The position numbers were made by a program, and so were the translations under genes. A stretch of 64,000 nt of DNA from positions 41,789,650-41,853,649 of the forward strand of contig OX328098.1 in the NCBI GenBank assembly GCA_946811185.2, in the 5' to 3' direction. The stretch comes from Hippopus hippopus (Eukaryota > Mollusca > Bivalvia > Cardiida > Cardiidae). Within the stretch, counting starts at the first letter, position 1; each line of letters starts with the position of its first letter. Positions 49,845 to 60,194 of this stretch are shown here, piece after piece. The notes under the pieces are model-generated. The model searched no databases, was not told the DNA's origin, and worked only from the letters and a program-made list of their open reading frames with translations.

Positions 49845-51175
49845 TACGTGGGGTGATCAGAAAGAACGCGGACCACCCGATTATTTCAAAAACTACTTTA
49901 CTTAAGATAACAAAAATTTGCACAGATGAACATTAATTACCTGGTTACTTACTCAAGCGTTTAAATGACGTCATAGGTAAATAAGAAAAGAGTGACGTCA
50001 TTTCAATGACATCACATACTGCGTTAGCGGTTCACAATGTCGGATGACGTTTTATTTGAGCAGAGAGTAATTATAAAGTTTTACGTTATACTCGGAAAGT
50101 CTTCATCGGAAATTAAGGCCGATTTAGATAAAGTTTATGGGGACTCAGCACTTAAGAAAACCAGTATTTGTAAATGGATTGGACGATTTAGAGAAGGACG
50201 CGAAACCGTTGAAAATGACTCTAAATCTGGCCGTCCATCAACATCAGTAACGGACAAAACTATCGCGGATGTGCAGCAGCATGTAAAGCAAGATCGTCGA
50301 GTTACTGTCAGGGAAATAGCTGACACATTTAGCATTTCCTATGGAAGTGCACAGGAGATTTTAACTGACAAACTTGGAATGTCACGTGTTTGTGCAAGGT
50401 GGGTGCCTCGGCTACTGACGCCCGAGCAAATGGGGGTTAGGGTCGAAATTTGTTCTGAAATTTTAGAACGCATTAGGAAAGAAGGATCAAACTTTACTGA
50501 TCGTATTGTGACATGCGATGAAACATGGGTACACTTTTACGAGCCCGAATCTAAACAACAAAGCAGTGTATGGAAACATCCAACATCGCCGTCCCCTGTT
50601 AAAGCCAAACTTTCTAAGTCTGTTGGTAAAGTTATGTGCATCATGTTTTTCTCTTCTCAACGTTTTCTTCTAAATCATGTTGTACCTATACATACTACAG
50701 TCAATGCTGAGTATTATGCCAGCATTATTCGAATGAATTTAATACAGGCCATCCGAAAAAAACAGCCGGAACTTCTATGGAGAGGCGTCATTTTACATCA
50801 AGATAATGCTCCTGCTCACAAAGCCAAACTTGTACAGGAAGTTTTGAAAAAACTAAACATAGAAACATTAGACCATCCTGCCTATAGTCCAGACCTAGCC
50901 CCATGTGACTTTTGGCTATTTCCTGTTTTGAAAGATTCTCTACGTGGCACGCGCTACGAGAGCAGAGAGGAGCTAACCCATGCCATGACCGGGTCGTTGA
51001 GAGTGATGTCACGTGACGGGCTCGCGCACGTGTTTCGCGCATGGGAATCAAGAATGAATAAGTGCATAGAACACAAAGGAGGTTACTTTGAAAAACAGTA
51101 AACATTCCAAGTTGATTTTTATAACAATATTCCGATAAAGGCACTGGTCCACGTTCTTTCTGATCACCCCTCGTA
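49845..51175 (+). mobile_element. Mariner element, apparently intact
   Basis: TA duplications at 49845-49846 and 51174-51175. The 29-bp TIRs are CGTGGGGTGATCAGAAAGAA then CGCGGACCA at 49847-49875, and the reverse complement of CGAGGGGTGATCAGAAAGAA then CGTGGACCA at 51145-51173, with two mismatches. The element is 1327 bp, the usual mariner size, and contains one uninterrupted transposase gene. It is the only element in the window that looks recently active. Confidence 0.95.
50037..51101 (+). CDS. Mariner transposase, 354 residues
   Basis: A complete mariner transposase that cuts and pastes its element at TA sites. Domains: N-terminal paired helix-turn-helix DNA binding (about 10-110, including SICKWIGRFREGRE at 43-56); the mariner linker WVPRLLT at 122-128 (classical WVPHeLT); and the DDE catalytic fold. 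Catalytic residues are D161 in VTCDETW, D256 in HQDNAPAH, and D291 in YSPDLAPCDFWLF, with 34 residues between the last two, that is DD34D. Length is normal for the family (about 345-355). The start MSDDVLFEQR is 190 bp inside the left TIR. One odd patch is FFSSQRFLLNHVVP at 204-217, where the usual Asp-Ser-Lys-Gly is partly replaced. No stops or frameshifts, so activity is plausible but not shown. Confidence 0.95.
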   Translation: MSDDVLFEQRVIIKFYVILGKSSSEIKADLDKVYGDSALKKTSICKWIGRFREGRETVENDSKSGRPSTSVTDKTIADVQQHVKQDRRVTVREIADTFSISYGSAQEILTDKLGMSRVCARWVPRLLTPEQMGVRVEICSEILERIRKEGSNFTDRIVTCDETWVHFYEPESKQQSSVWKHPTSPSPVKAKLSKSVGKVMCIMFFSSQRFLLNHVVPIHTTVNAEYYASIIRMNLIQAIRKKQPELLWRGVILHQDNAPAHKAKLVQEVLKKLNIETLDHPAYSPDLAPCDFWLFPVLKDSLRGTRYESREELTHAMTGSLRVMSRDGLAHVFRAWESRMNKCIEHKGGYFEKQ

Positions 51176-51267
51176 AGTTTCAAAACTTGGTTTCTGCCAC
51201 CTGTTTTGATCAAAGTGTCGCCCTATATCGCTGCTTTTGTTTGGCATAAATCGATTACCTTGTGTCT

Positions 51268-51465
51268 TTAAATCATCACAAAATGCTGAGTTTTAACGAC
51301 CCTGAGGAGAAAGAACATTATTGAAAAAGAAAAAATAATGCTGATGACCAGCTTTTACTCCGTTTCCTACAATGCTTTCTATCCTTTTAGCCACCTGTAA
51401 TTTGTCGTCTGCAAATGCTTCCAGTATGGATCAGTCTAAAAATTTGTCGTTTGGTAAAGGATTAA
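51268..51465 (+). mobile_element. M1 MITE, plus orientation
   Basis: CACAAAATGCTGAGTTTTAA, CGACCCTGAGGAGAAAG, hairpin centre GATGACCAGC, GTCTGCAAATGCTTCCAGTA and TCGTTTGGTAAAGGATTAA. Confidence 0.75.
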
Positions 51466-51469
51466 TTCT

Positions 51470-52230
51470 TATACCTAGTGATTGCGTTTTCCCAAAGCCA
51501 TAAAGGAGAAAGGTGCAAAAAAATAGAACCTTTTTCTTTTTAAAAAAAAAAAAAAAAAGAAAAATACAAGTTATTTCGTTGAAATGATATCCCCTGCTGA
51601 AAAAGACCTTTTTTGATAGAAAAAAATATAAGAAGTATTGTGTTTGGCATGTACACGTGGCCTTTTTGTTATTGGTCCATATTGAAATTATAAAAGCCCC
51701 CTTTTTTCCATGACGTGGCATTTCATTAAATAAAAACAAACTACGGTAATCATTGTCTGTGGCTTATGATAAACATTAATAAATATAAAGTTTTATAAAT
51801 TGCGTGAAGTACTTAAAGAAATAATAGTCCATAATGGAAATATACATAAACCCCCTTTTTTGCATAACACGGAATCAAATTAATATAAAAAAGGTATATC
51901 TATATTAATGAAACTTTATGTGTTCCTTATGAATATATATTCATGAGGAACACATAAAGTTTTGTTAATTTTCGCAAAGGATTTTAGAAGATAACTGTCC
52001 GGACGCACAGGCGGACGGGCAGACAACATAAAAACTATATCCCTTCCCCGCCAACGAAGGATAAAAATTGAGTCACATGTATTTTTCCCTCTGCATATGC
52101 TTCCAGGTGGCGAGAAAGCTTTTGAAAACGGGGAGGGAAGGTAAAAAGAATATTCAAGTAACCAAATCAAAATACAAATGCTGGTAAAATATTAAATAAA
52201 TTTTGCATAAAAGTTGCTAATTAAGATATG
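51470..52230. other. Intergenic, repeat debris
   Basis: At 51926-51961 TTCCTTATGAATATATATTC and ATGAGGAACACATAAAG make a short palindrome (ACTTTATGTGTTCCTT... GAGGAACACATAAAGT). An M1-like fragment is at 52080-52140 (GCATATGCTTCCAGGTGGCG, GAAAGCTTTTGAAAACGGGG). No gene. Confidence 0.45.
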
Positions 52231-52495
52231 CGTCATGCTCTGGCAACAGTGGTTCAATACATCCCAGTGATGCATTATACCAAGCAAGTTATCATATTAC
52301 TATGTATCCATAGATCCATTTTGTCTAACAAGCGACTTAATCATGAGGTAGAATGGTCATTGGGCTTGTAGAAAATCGACCAGTATCAAAAAGTTTCGAC
52401 CCAGGTCAACCTGCGTGGAATGCACGGGGTGACCTGGATCGACTCGATACTTTTTTTCAGATGCACTAAACACCCTTTTCACAGAGCATGGCTCA
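52231..52495 (+). mobile_element. M2 TIR element
   Basis: CGTCATGCTCTGGCAACAGT, ATACATCCCAGTGATGCATT, ATACCAAGCAAGTTATCATA, ending TTTCACAGAGCATGGCTCA. Confidence 0.7.
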
Positions 52496-52617
52496 AACAT
52501 TGTACATGTATCGTATTATGTCAAAACTCTTCTGTAGCAGGTGAGCTAAAAACATCTACACTAGGACAATGACCAAGACTTGCGATGCTTAAACTGATCA
52601 GATAATAAAATATTATT

Positions 52618-53138
52618 TTAGTTTTCTTTCTCCGGATCAATAGTCTCTATGGGCGGAAGTAAATTAGACTTTTCCCTCGGCAGAGTCGGGTAGGTAACGT
52701 CTTTGTGGGAGGACAATTCACCGAGACCATCCTCCGTTTCATCCTCCAGCCCCTGTAGGGTTATGATTCCCTGGGGTCCTGGCCCACCAATGTCTGGCTG
52801 GAATCTTCGAAAACTTTGGTTCTCTGATGGCACAACCCTGGAATCATTTCCCGAGATCACTTTCTCATCCCCATTGAATATAACCATAGATTCACGGTCC
52901 CTGTTCAATCTAGGTGTCGCTTGTGTCCCACCGAATTTCGCATAATCCGTGGGCGGTATCACGGAGTCATTTGCGGTTTTAGATGCCACACCTCCCGCAT
53001 GACCGTTTGCCATGTGGGCATTGCCGTTCGGGATAAAACTCGGACTTTCAGCAGTAAATACAATGTCTTCTCGTGTCAGAGGTTCAGATCTGGTATCTTC
53101 TAGTTCTAAATCTTCAATCGTGTCCTCTTTATCCGGGT
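52618..53138 (-). CDS. Single-pass membrane protein, terminal exon A (long cytoplasmic tail)
   Basis: Acceptor CGTTTATCTATTGCAG|ACCCGG, 521 bp, phase 1 in, 172 residues and TAA. The peptide starts PDKEDTIEDLELEDTRSEPL and is acidic, Pro- and Gly-rich and disordered, with FRRFQPDIGGPGPQG in the middle and a DPEKEN end. No domain seen. Read with the exons at 58481 and 59841 it forms the intracellular tail of a membrane protein. Many possible phosphorylation and SH3 or WW sites; the identity of the family is not recognised. It codes well over a long stretch, so it is very likely real. Confidence 0.75.
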
Positions 53139-54086
53139 CTGCAATAGATAAACGAAAGACAACGATGGAAATTGTTATGCGTTTGCAGACGTTGTCCTTT
53201 TCCAAGTAAACTGAAAAGGTTGGGGAATAGCTCTAAATTTAATGTAAACTGAACGCTATCAGAAACTGGAACTAATACGCCATTAACTTTTACAATTCTT
53301 CTCGGTCCTTCTGGATTTTTGAAGAGACTTTTCTATAATTATTAAGCCCTGATAAAAAGTTGGTCAATATGGTCAATACGTTTTGACATTTTGAAATTTG
53401 ATCACAAAATGAAGATCAAGCCTTCAAACCAGTTTACATCAATTACATAATCAACTAATTCCACATCATTTGTTCTCTGTAGCTCAGCGAATATACAAAG
53501 TGTTAAAAAAGCAAGCTGACGCAGTGAAAAAAGGTGATGATAATGATGAAAATAATAAGAGTCTCCAATTTAAAGAAAGATACGGGGGGGGTGGGGTTTC
53601 AATGCATCTGCCTATGTTAGCATTAAACCAAGCAAGCCGTATTATTGATCCATATTGCATATAGACAGCTTGAATCGTGAATTAGATTGGTGCTTTGATA
53701 AGCAGAAACTTTATCAAAAGCAAGAATTTTCAACCCAGGTCAGCCTGCATAGTCTGTGCAGATTGACCTGGGTCTTTAATTTATGCAGATGCATTGAGCT
53801 ACCTTTTTATAGAGTATGACTACATTACATTCACGCAAACTTAGTATTAAATGTTAATACACTTATAAATAGCGCATTTTAACCAGTTACCATGTCAACA
53901 TATTTGATTCATTCAATGGTAAAATTCTACCAAAGAGACTAAAAACAAAGTAGAGAATCAGACAAAAAAAAAAAAGGAAACAAAGAAAACAGTTTAACAA
54001 ATGAAGACAAAATGTACATTCCTCAGGCTTTGAAGATACACTTCCGCGTTAATATGCCTGGAATGAACCACAGCCTTTTAAAGCTC
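53139..54086. other. Intron of the membrane-protein gene; M2 copy inside
   Basis: Contains an M2 copy (53597-53820: CAATGCATCTGCCTATG, AAACCAAGCAAGCC, AACCCAGGTCAGCCTGC, AGAGTATGACT) and a G run at 53585. No exon seen. Confidence 0.5.
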
Positions 54087-54282
54087 CATTGGTCTATCAC
54101 TAAACTCTGAAATTTTCATTGCTCAGTCGTCGCACACCGTTACTAAAAATAGCACATTCGCGCATCACCTCTATATAGTTATTTTTATAAAGTACTGATG
54201 CGATGCGCCGGTGTGCTACTTTTAGTAACGATGTCCGATGATCGAGCACTGAAAATTTTGCTGTTCCGTGATAGACCAATAC
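54087..54282. mobile_element. Foldback MITE
   Basis: CATTGGTCTATCACTAAACT, GAAATTTTCATTGCTCAGTC, GTTACTAAAAATAGCACA on the left are mirrored by TGTGCTACTTTTAGTAACGA, GAGCACTGAAAATTTTGCTG and GTGATAGACCAATAC. Length about 195 bp with arms of about 85 bp. Probable TA or AT target duplication. Confidence 0.75.
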
Positions 54283-56190
54283 ATGGATCCGTGGTGATAA
54301 GATAAACCGACTTCCTTGGTTACTGTTACTAAGGGCTCCCAAACAACCACAGTAAATACATATACAGTATAGCTGATAGGCTACTTAAATCGTGCTGTCA
54401 TGACTGTTTCTCTCAATAAAGTTCCGGAAAAATGTTTCTATCACATGCTCCTGCCAATGATAAATTCTCCGTAAGAAATTCAAAGATCATTGAACTAATT
54501 TACACAAGAATATGTACTAAAAGTGCGAATTACGGGGGGCTGCGGACTATGTTATAGATCTACTTGTTTTCGCAAAGTTTTGAACTTCAGTAAGAAAGAA
54601 TGAAACACCTCAACAATCCTCCGTTTTGCCACAGAATAAAATAATTAAAGATACCCATTGTTTTCGTAAGGCTAGTTAAGTGGTCTTAAAATCATACTCA
54701 ATTGAATAACACTGAATAACAAGCATTTCGAAAACTTTATAGATTGTCTGATTCTACAGACAGGTATAAGTTTATGAAAAATTTCAATTTCAGGTTAAGG
54801 GAAAATGGGTTATCTGATGATTTTAAAATGCGTTAAGTGTGCTGTCAATTTACAAACTTGTTAATGTCATTGACGGTAGTTTGTTTATCTTATGATATAC
54901 TAAAGACAACGGGTGGTCAAGTTGATTAGAGCGGCAAATCGGTTTGCAATCAAACACACTTCCTATCAATTAACAGTTTACCGACAAATCCTTTGAAATG
55001 GCAGATGTGCTAATCCACTTTGATACGACTAAGTCAAAAGTTTATTTAATCAATAAAAGTTGTCTTTTGAGCTGAAATTCCACCAGTACAGAATTTAAGT
55101 TAGACTTTTTTTTTATAATTGATATCTACATGTACTTTTAGTGAGGAATGTGCAGTAAGGAATTCACGTCAGTATGCTTATTGTAAATAGCAATAAGTTT
55201 TAATCCAAGATTAAACTGCATGTTATGTGCAATCTGATCTATATCTACACAATCAGCATATTCTTCACGCACCAAGGGTTAAGATTAACGTCAAACTGAA
55301 ACGTTGCTGACAAGTGCCACTTTTTGGATGTGCAGAGGTTATTGAACAAGGTTAGATATTCAAGTGAACGTATTTTCGTTTTGTTAGTATTTCATAAAGA
55401 TATGTTTTTACCTTTGTTTTCCAATTAAAAACATTTTTTGTCTCTTTTAGAATCTTTTAGACGGGAAAGAACTATAGCATTAATTAATCCATTGTGTAAT
55501 ATAGCGCTGATCAGAACTCCTTGCAAATGTCCCATTTGTCAGTCATTATCATAATGCAAACTTGTCTACAGGCTCTGCGTGATCTCATGTCAGCGGTACC
55601 CGTTCGCAAAGCACGTATTTTAAACTTTTTCTTAAATTCAAACCTTTAAAACACAAAAACATATTATCGCACCCCTCCAACGTTAACAGTCGTTTATTTG
55701 GGAGCCGAAATAGCAGACAACAAGGCTACACATCGGGTAAAATAAATGCGATGACTTGATTGGTCAAATATCGATTTCCACGGATCCATGTATAGAACTT
55801 GAGTGGCCTATGAAAGGAGTGACAAGGTGAATTGTAGTATGGTATGAATGACGTAGAAAGTAGTGCGGCCTATTTCCCAAAACAAATTATCATTACTCGA
55901 CATGTAAGTGTCAGTTTTTGCTAGGTTGTTGTTTAACGCTAGATCAGGGATCGTATATAAGATCCCTGGCTAGATTGACAATATTTCGACACCTTTCCGG
56001 TAACAAATTTATAGATTCATGTTTTCTGTGCGTCTTAAACCATCACTGTGAGCATCGGATCATCTGGAAACCAGTAATTAAACTATTAGACCTTTAAAGA
56101 AACTTGAAAATTCAAAGTGGAAGTGATCTTAGCTCATCTTGAAGCCTTGAACATGCGATGACAGGGACTAGATCGTAATTCAACACCGTC
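54283..56190. other. Intron stretch with little recognised content
   Basis: Apart from an M3-like palindrome (55200-55260: TTTTAATCCAAGATTAAACT and GTGCAATCTGATCTATATCT) and a short palindrome GGGATCGTATATAAGATCCC at about 55952, I see no repeat or exon. The sequence here is less repeat-laden than elsewhere. Confidence 0.4.
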
Positions 56191-56192
56191 TG

Positions 56193-56826
56193 CCCACAAG
56201 CATCCTCGGTGACCCAGTTTCGATCCATTCTGTAATCGCCCCTGGGTTATTTCGCTGGCGTATCCTCGTTCTCATGAATTATTCATGAAGCATTTTGATT
56301 GGTAATCTCAGTTTTTCTTTGAGAAAATTTAAACAGTTTTTATCACAAATACGCCGTCATTTCTATTTTTTACTTGTCGATATCCAATCACCTCATTCGT
56401 TGCAAATCAAGCTTAGCGATACTTTAAATATGGCGTCGCCCATCAACACCACAATCGAGAAGCGTTTAAAAGAGATTTTCGGTGTAACACTGAAAGATTG
56501 TCAGTTAAAATCGTACACAAAGATCGATAGTGTCGTCCCTGTATTGCAGAATGGCATATCTCACAGGAGGCAAGCACGCCGACGGCCGCCATATTTGTTG
56601 ACAACCTCGGGTTTTTTCCAGGGTTATTTTTAGCAGCGGAAGAAATGAAAATATCCATTCTACAAGAGAGTATCATTATGTTATCGATCTTTCGATTGGC
56701 TATTAGGGTACTTCCGGCCATATGAATATTCAAAAGAAACGACGATTTGCTAGTCAATTTTCCCAGGGGTGATGCGTGGAGAGTAACGTAATGCTTCAAA
56801 CCTGGATTCCGAGGATGACCCACAAG
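56193..56826 (+). mobile_element. TIR element with 8-bp target duplication and captured ORF
   Basis: Target duplication CCCACAAG at 56193-56200 and 56819-56826. Ends CATCCTCGGTGACCCAGTTT and the reverse complement TCATCCTCGGAATCCAGGTT; inverted similarity continues with CGCCCCTGGG near 56241 and CCCAGGGGTGATGCG at 56762 (about 55 bp, perhaps longer). The element is 618 bp long. CCAAT-like motifs (GATTGG) sit on both sides of the ORF. 8-9 bp duplications with long TIRs suit MULE or hAT-type elements; class unsettled. Confidence 0.65.
56430..56633 (+). CDS. Short ORF inside the TIR element (67 codons)
   Basis: ATG at 56430 in AAATATGGCGTCG begins MASPINTTIEKRLKEIFGVT, then LKDCQLKSYTKIDS; the frame ends at 56633. 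The first 40 residues read like the start of a helicase/ATPase N-terminus (LKEIFG...LKDCQLKS resembles RecQ-like motif 0 by memory), but the later residues are not conserved-looking. A captured first exon is possible: GAATGGCATATCTC has no clear donor. No ribosomal or domain evidence beyond this. Confidence 0.35.
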   Translation: MASPINTTIEKRLKEIFGVTLKDCQLKSYTKIDSVVPVLQNGISHRRQARRRPPYLLTTSGFFQGYF

Positions 56827-57261
56827 TAAAAGCTGTAAAACTGAGCCTAGCTTGCTATTCATTTAAAAAAAAATGCATAGTTTATTCCATTTACACTAGA
56901 GATTCCTTTGATTTGGTCGAAGTAAAACGATTCTGAGAAGTTTTACCAAGCTTCAACTAAAAAAAGTGTTGACTAGTTGTTAGACCACTCTTCACAGCAA
57001 ATTTGAGTTATTATAGGCCGCCTACTCCAAATATTATTCATAACATACCTACCCAAACAAAGTAAGTCAAAACAACTAATTGTCCGTGTTTCACCATGCT
57101 TACAAAGTCACATTCCACAGTTATTGAAAGTTGTTTTCATTATTTGGAGGGAGAAACATATAATTAAATTTTTGTTTGGTCGAAATACAAATGTCATATT
57201 TTCCAATGTTTCGAGAAATATTCTGATCAGCATAAAGCACAAACTGCTAAACTATATTTAG

Positions 57262-57480
57262 CACTTTACCACAAAGTTTTTAAATTTCAAAAAATGAACG
57301 CATTTGCAGACGACAGATCACATATGAATGAAGCAATGGAATTTGTCATCAACTGGGTAAAAATCACTATGGAAAAAGGAGAAAATGCTGGCAACCAGCA
57401 GTTTTTTCCTTTCCCCCCATTTTTACTTCCCTTTTAATCGAGAAATTTCAGTGTTTGAATGTCATTTACTTTTTTGTATG
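57262..57480 (-). mobile_element. M1 MITE, minus orientation, diverged
   Basis: GCACTTTACCACAAAGTTTT, GCATTTGCAGACGACAGATC, hairpin centre CTGGCAACCAGC, then no recognisable right end. Confidence 0.6.
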
Positions 57481-57599
57481 CAAATACAATAATATCTCTG
57501 AGATGATGGCAGGGAGTAAGGACAGAAAGCGAAAATGCTGCATATCCGTTTGTATGTCTTATGACATCATGTCGAAATTTTGAACATGAGGACATTTAG

Positions 57600-57715
57600 T
57601 TATTTTTCTTCTTTGATAGTAGTAAGGGTCATTTCTTTATTGTTAGTAACGCCCCCCAGTTCATAGTCCTCTAGTGCTCTTTTAGCAACTTCCAGATCTA
57701 TGATATCTATGGGCT
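57600..57715 (-). CDS. Single-pass membrane protein, alternative terminal exon B
   Basis: Acceptor TTTTTATCCCTTCCAG|AGCCCA, 116 bp, phase 1 in, 37 residues and TAA. Peptide PIDIIDLEVAKRALEDYELG then GVTNNKEMTLTTIKEEK, short, acidic and basic mixed. It has the same entry phase as exon A (52618-53138) and lies between it and the 35-bp exon, so the two are alternatives: including B gives a short tail, skipping it gives the long tail. The first residues of the two (PIDIIDLE and PDKEDTIEDLEL) look loosely alike. The acceptor is strong. Confidence 0.6.
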
Positions 57716-58480
57716 CTGGAAGGGATAAAAACTACAGCTAAGGATCGGAATAAAATAAAATAACATGGGTACAAAAACGACAAATAAAAATTTACTTTAA
57801 ATAATTGGTGTTTATGGATTTTGGGAATAATATCATTCGAAAATTAAAACCATGTTTGCAGGATAAGCACATGTATTTCACCAGCGAGCCATCTAGCCTA
57901 CATACAGTTTCAAAGAAAACAGTATTGATTGCCCACATGGGGTTTGAAAGAGGCCTTTTTACTCCACTAGAATAAACGTGAAGATCCTCAAGATTTAAAT
58001 GTGTCGGGATGAATCGCGCGCACTCATCAATTTGTCTCTGAACAAAAACTGTTTTCTTTTTTGATTTAAAAATCGTTTTGCTTCGAATATAGAAAAGGGG
58101 CAAAAAATAGCAACGATGCTATATTCGATTCTTTTGATAAATGGGAAATTAAAAAGTGATACCATAGTCTAGACGTGCGTACCCGTTTGCCAATCTATCA
58201 GGGCAAAGAGTGACAAGTAATTTTCTAAAATGATTCGAAGTCCTGGGCCCATAATCAACAACTATTCTTCGATTCATTCCTAGTCTTATTCTAGATTTAG
58301 AAAGTAACGCAACTTCTGCTAGGATAAAAAGTGTTGTTTAGCCAATCAGAAGTTGCGTTGCTTTTAAATTTAAAAAAAAAAAAAATCAGAATATGACTAC
58401 GAAGATCAGCGTAAAATTAACGTAACAGTATATTTACGACTAGTGGAACAAAGCAAAGACAAAATTCGTTAATCGCTTAC
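57716..58480. other. Intron of the membrane-protein gene
   Basis: Unique-looking except for CTTCTGCTAGGATAAAAAGT-type IR debris at 58260-58390 (ATTCTAGATTTAGAAAGTAA and CTTTTAAATTTAAAA... a decayed palindrome). A long minus open frame (57792-58103) lacks splice sites. Confidence 0.4.
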
Positions 58481-58515
58481 CGAGGAAAATCCAATTTGTG
58501 ATATTCCATTCTATT
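58481..58515 (-). CDS. Single-pass membrane protein, 35-bp exon
   Basis: Acceptor TGCTGCGGTTGGCAAG|AATAGA after a CT-rich stretch (TTTCTCTTCTTG), donor CCTCG|GTAAGC (strong). 1+33+1 bases: phase 2 in, phase 1 out, peptide IEWNITNWIFL. It is the only frame that joins exon 59841 to the terminal exons. Very short, so it stands on phase and the donor. Confidence 0.5.
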
Positions 58516-59572
58516 CTTGCCAACCGCAGCAAAGTTCAAGAAGAGAAATCATATGCTGTTCTAGAGTTTTGAACCAAAGCCATGTAAGCAATACTAATGT
58601 CAAAAATTCCGAATCAAAACGAAAGATGATACAAAGAAAATTCTATAATAAAGTGACTTGAACTTCGAAGTCTGTTCGTATGAACCAAAGCAAAGCCGAA
58701 GCATCAAAACAAATAACCATATTTGCATCCAGAAAGCGCAGATGTGTATATATGTGCATACCGGTACTTACAGACTAAAGCAAAGTCCAATAAATGATGC
58801 TAAAATCTTTAATTGTTTTTGTATCAGAGTACCAAACCAAAATCCAAGATGTGATTACAAAGTACAAGTTTGTATAACAAAAATAAAAGCGACTTCAGAC
58901 GTGATGTCGAAGTCGATACTTGTGCACCATACAAATATAAGAATTATAGCGTGTACTAAACTAAAGCCAAAAAGTGACATTAACGGCAAGGAAATGATGC
59001 TAATGCTATTACTTTCGTACTAGTATCAATTCAGAACATGCACTTCCGATATCTGTATTTATGAACAGATCCAGAAACTAAAAATCGATTTCAAAGGTGT
59101 ATTACTGTCTTGTGATAAAAGCCAAACAAAGAAATGGTGCCTAAGTCTTTACTTTTATACTTAAGTACGGTCTGAAATATTGCGAAATTCAATACTTGTT
59201 TTCCGGAGAAAATCTTCATAGAAATACCCAAGTTTTAGATAGCGTTTCGCACCAGAAAGCCAATCCATGTTTACACATAAAGAGTCGAAGTATTGATAAT
59301 AAACTCAATTGCACACCGGAGCCAATTCAAGAAACGATAATGCATGCAACATTCAAGTACAAAAACAAACTAAAATAAGTGATACCGAGGTTTTTATCAA
59401 TAGAATCCATGTATTTATTAAAAAGTCAATGATGTGAAATAAAAGCAGAATCCAAAAGCCGATTCGAGAGTCCAAGCTTGCCAAACAAAACAAGGACGAC
59501 AAAGTTGTGCTAAATCAATACATATACATGTACTTGTGTACATAACACACGCTTACTGTTCAAAGAATAAAT

Positions 59573-59660
59573 GCACCACGTGAGCCACATTGAAATTGTC
59601 GACTGTAAATGCTTTCAATTTGGACAAGGCTTAAATTTTGTCATCTGGTGAAGGATTGAA
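59573..59660 (+). mobile_element. M1 MITE, right-half fragment
   Basis: AATGCACCACGTGAGCCACA, TTGTCGACTGTAAATGCTTT, CAATTTGGACAAGGCTTAAA and CATCTGGTGAAGGATTGAA. Confidence 0.65.
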
Positions 59661-59840
59661 TCTTCTTATCTAACGAAAGTCAGACCAGTGTAATGAAAGT
59701 CTAAATTTGCGTACAGAAGCTAAGTCCAACAACTGATAACAAAGCGTAGGAGAAAATGAAGTTCCAAAAGTAAAACCGAAGTTTGCATTTGCCGGCCAAA
59801 TCAAAGATCAAATCTGGGAACCGTAATCTATGGGTAATAC

Positions 59841-60033
59841 TTGCCTTCGAATCTAGGTTTGGTGTTCTCTACTATAGGTTTCCCAGCATTGGGATCTCTG
59901 TTTTTCCAGTACAAACAGTAGAACAGCAAGGCTGCAATCACCGCTATGATGATTATTGCCGCTACGATAAGGCCGACTATTAGTCCAATGTTGACTCCAT
60001 CCTCCTCCTCGACAACAACACTGGTAGGAGGCA
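59841..60033 (-). CDS. Single-pass membrane protein, transmembrane exon
   Basis: Acceptor AACATTTTCCAG|TGCCTC, donor GGCAA|GTATTA; 193 bp, phase 1 in, phase 2 out, 63 full codons. The peptide has an acidic extracellular juxtamembrane VVVEEEDGVN, a transmembrane helix (about residues 14-39: IGLIVGLIVAAIIIIAVIAA then LLFYCLY), and a basic cytoplasmic start WKNRDPNAGKPIVENTKPR. This is type I topology. Read-through of the donor would give a 4-residue tail and stop (KYYP), a third possible isoform. Extracellular exons lie beyond the window. Cell-adhesion or receptor type is a guess from this layout. Confidence 0.8.
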
Positions 60034-60194
60034 CTGGAAAATGTTAGACTTTAAATTTATTGTTTTAGTTTTGTTTTGAACGCAGTAATATCTCAAATAT
60101 CATCTCAACTCGAGACAGACAGACAGAAATGTTTATTCAACTGACTTGTACATTGTTGATCTCAACAAGTGTCCACACTGATCATCCTTACTTC

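Noticed and set aside
57792..58103. 103-codon minus-strand open frame
   Set aside because: No splice sites fit and no motif is seen. It lies in the intron between the 35-bp exon and exon B.
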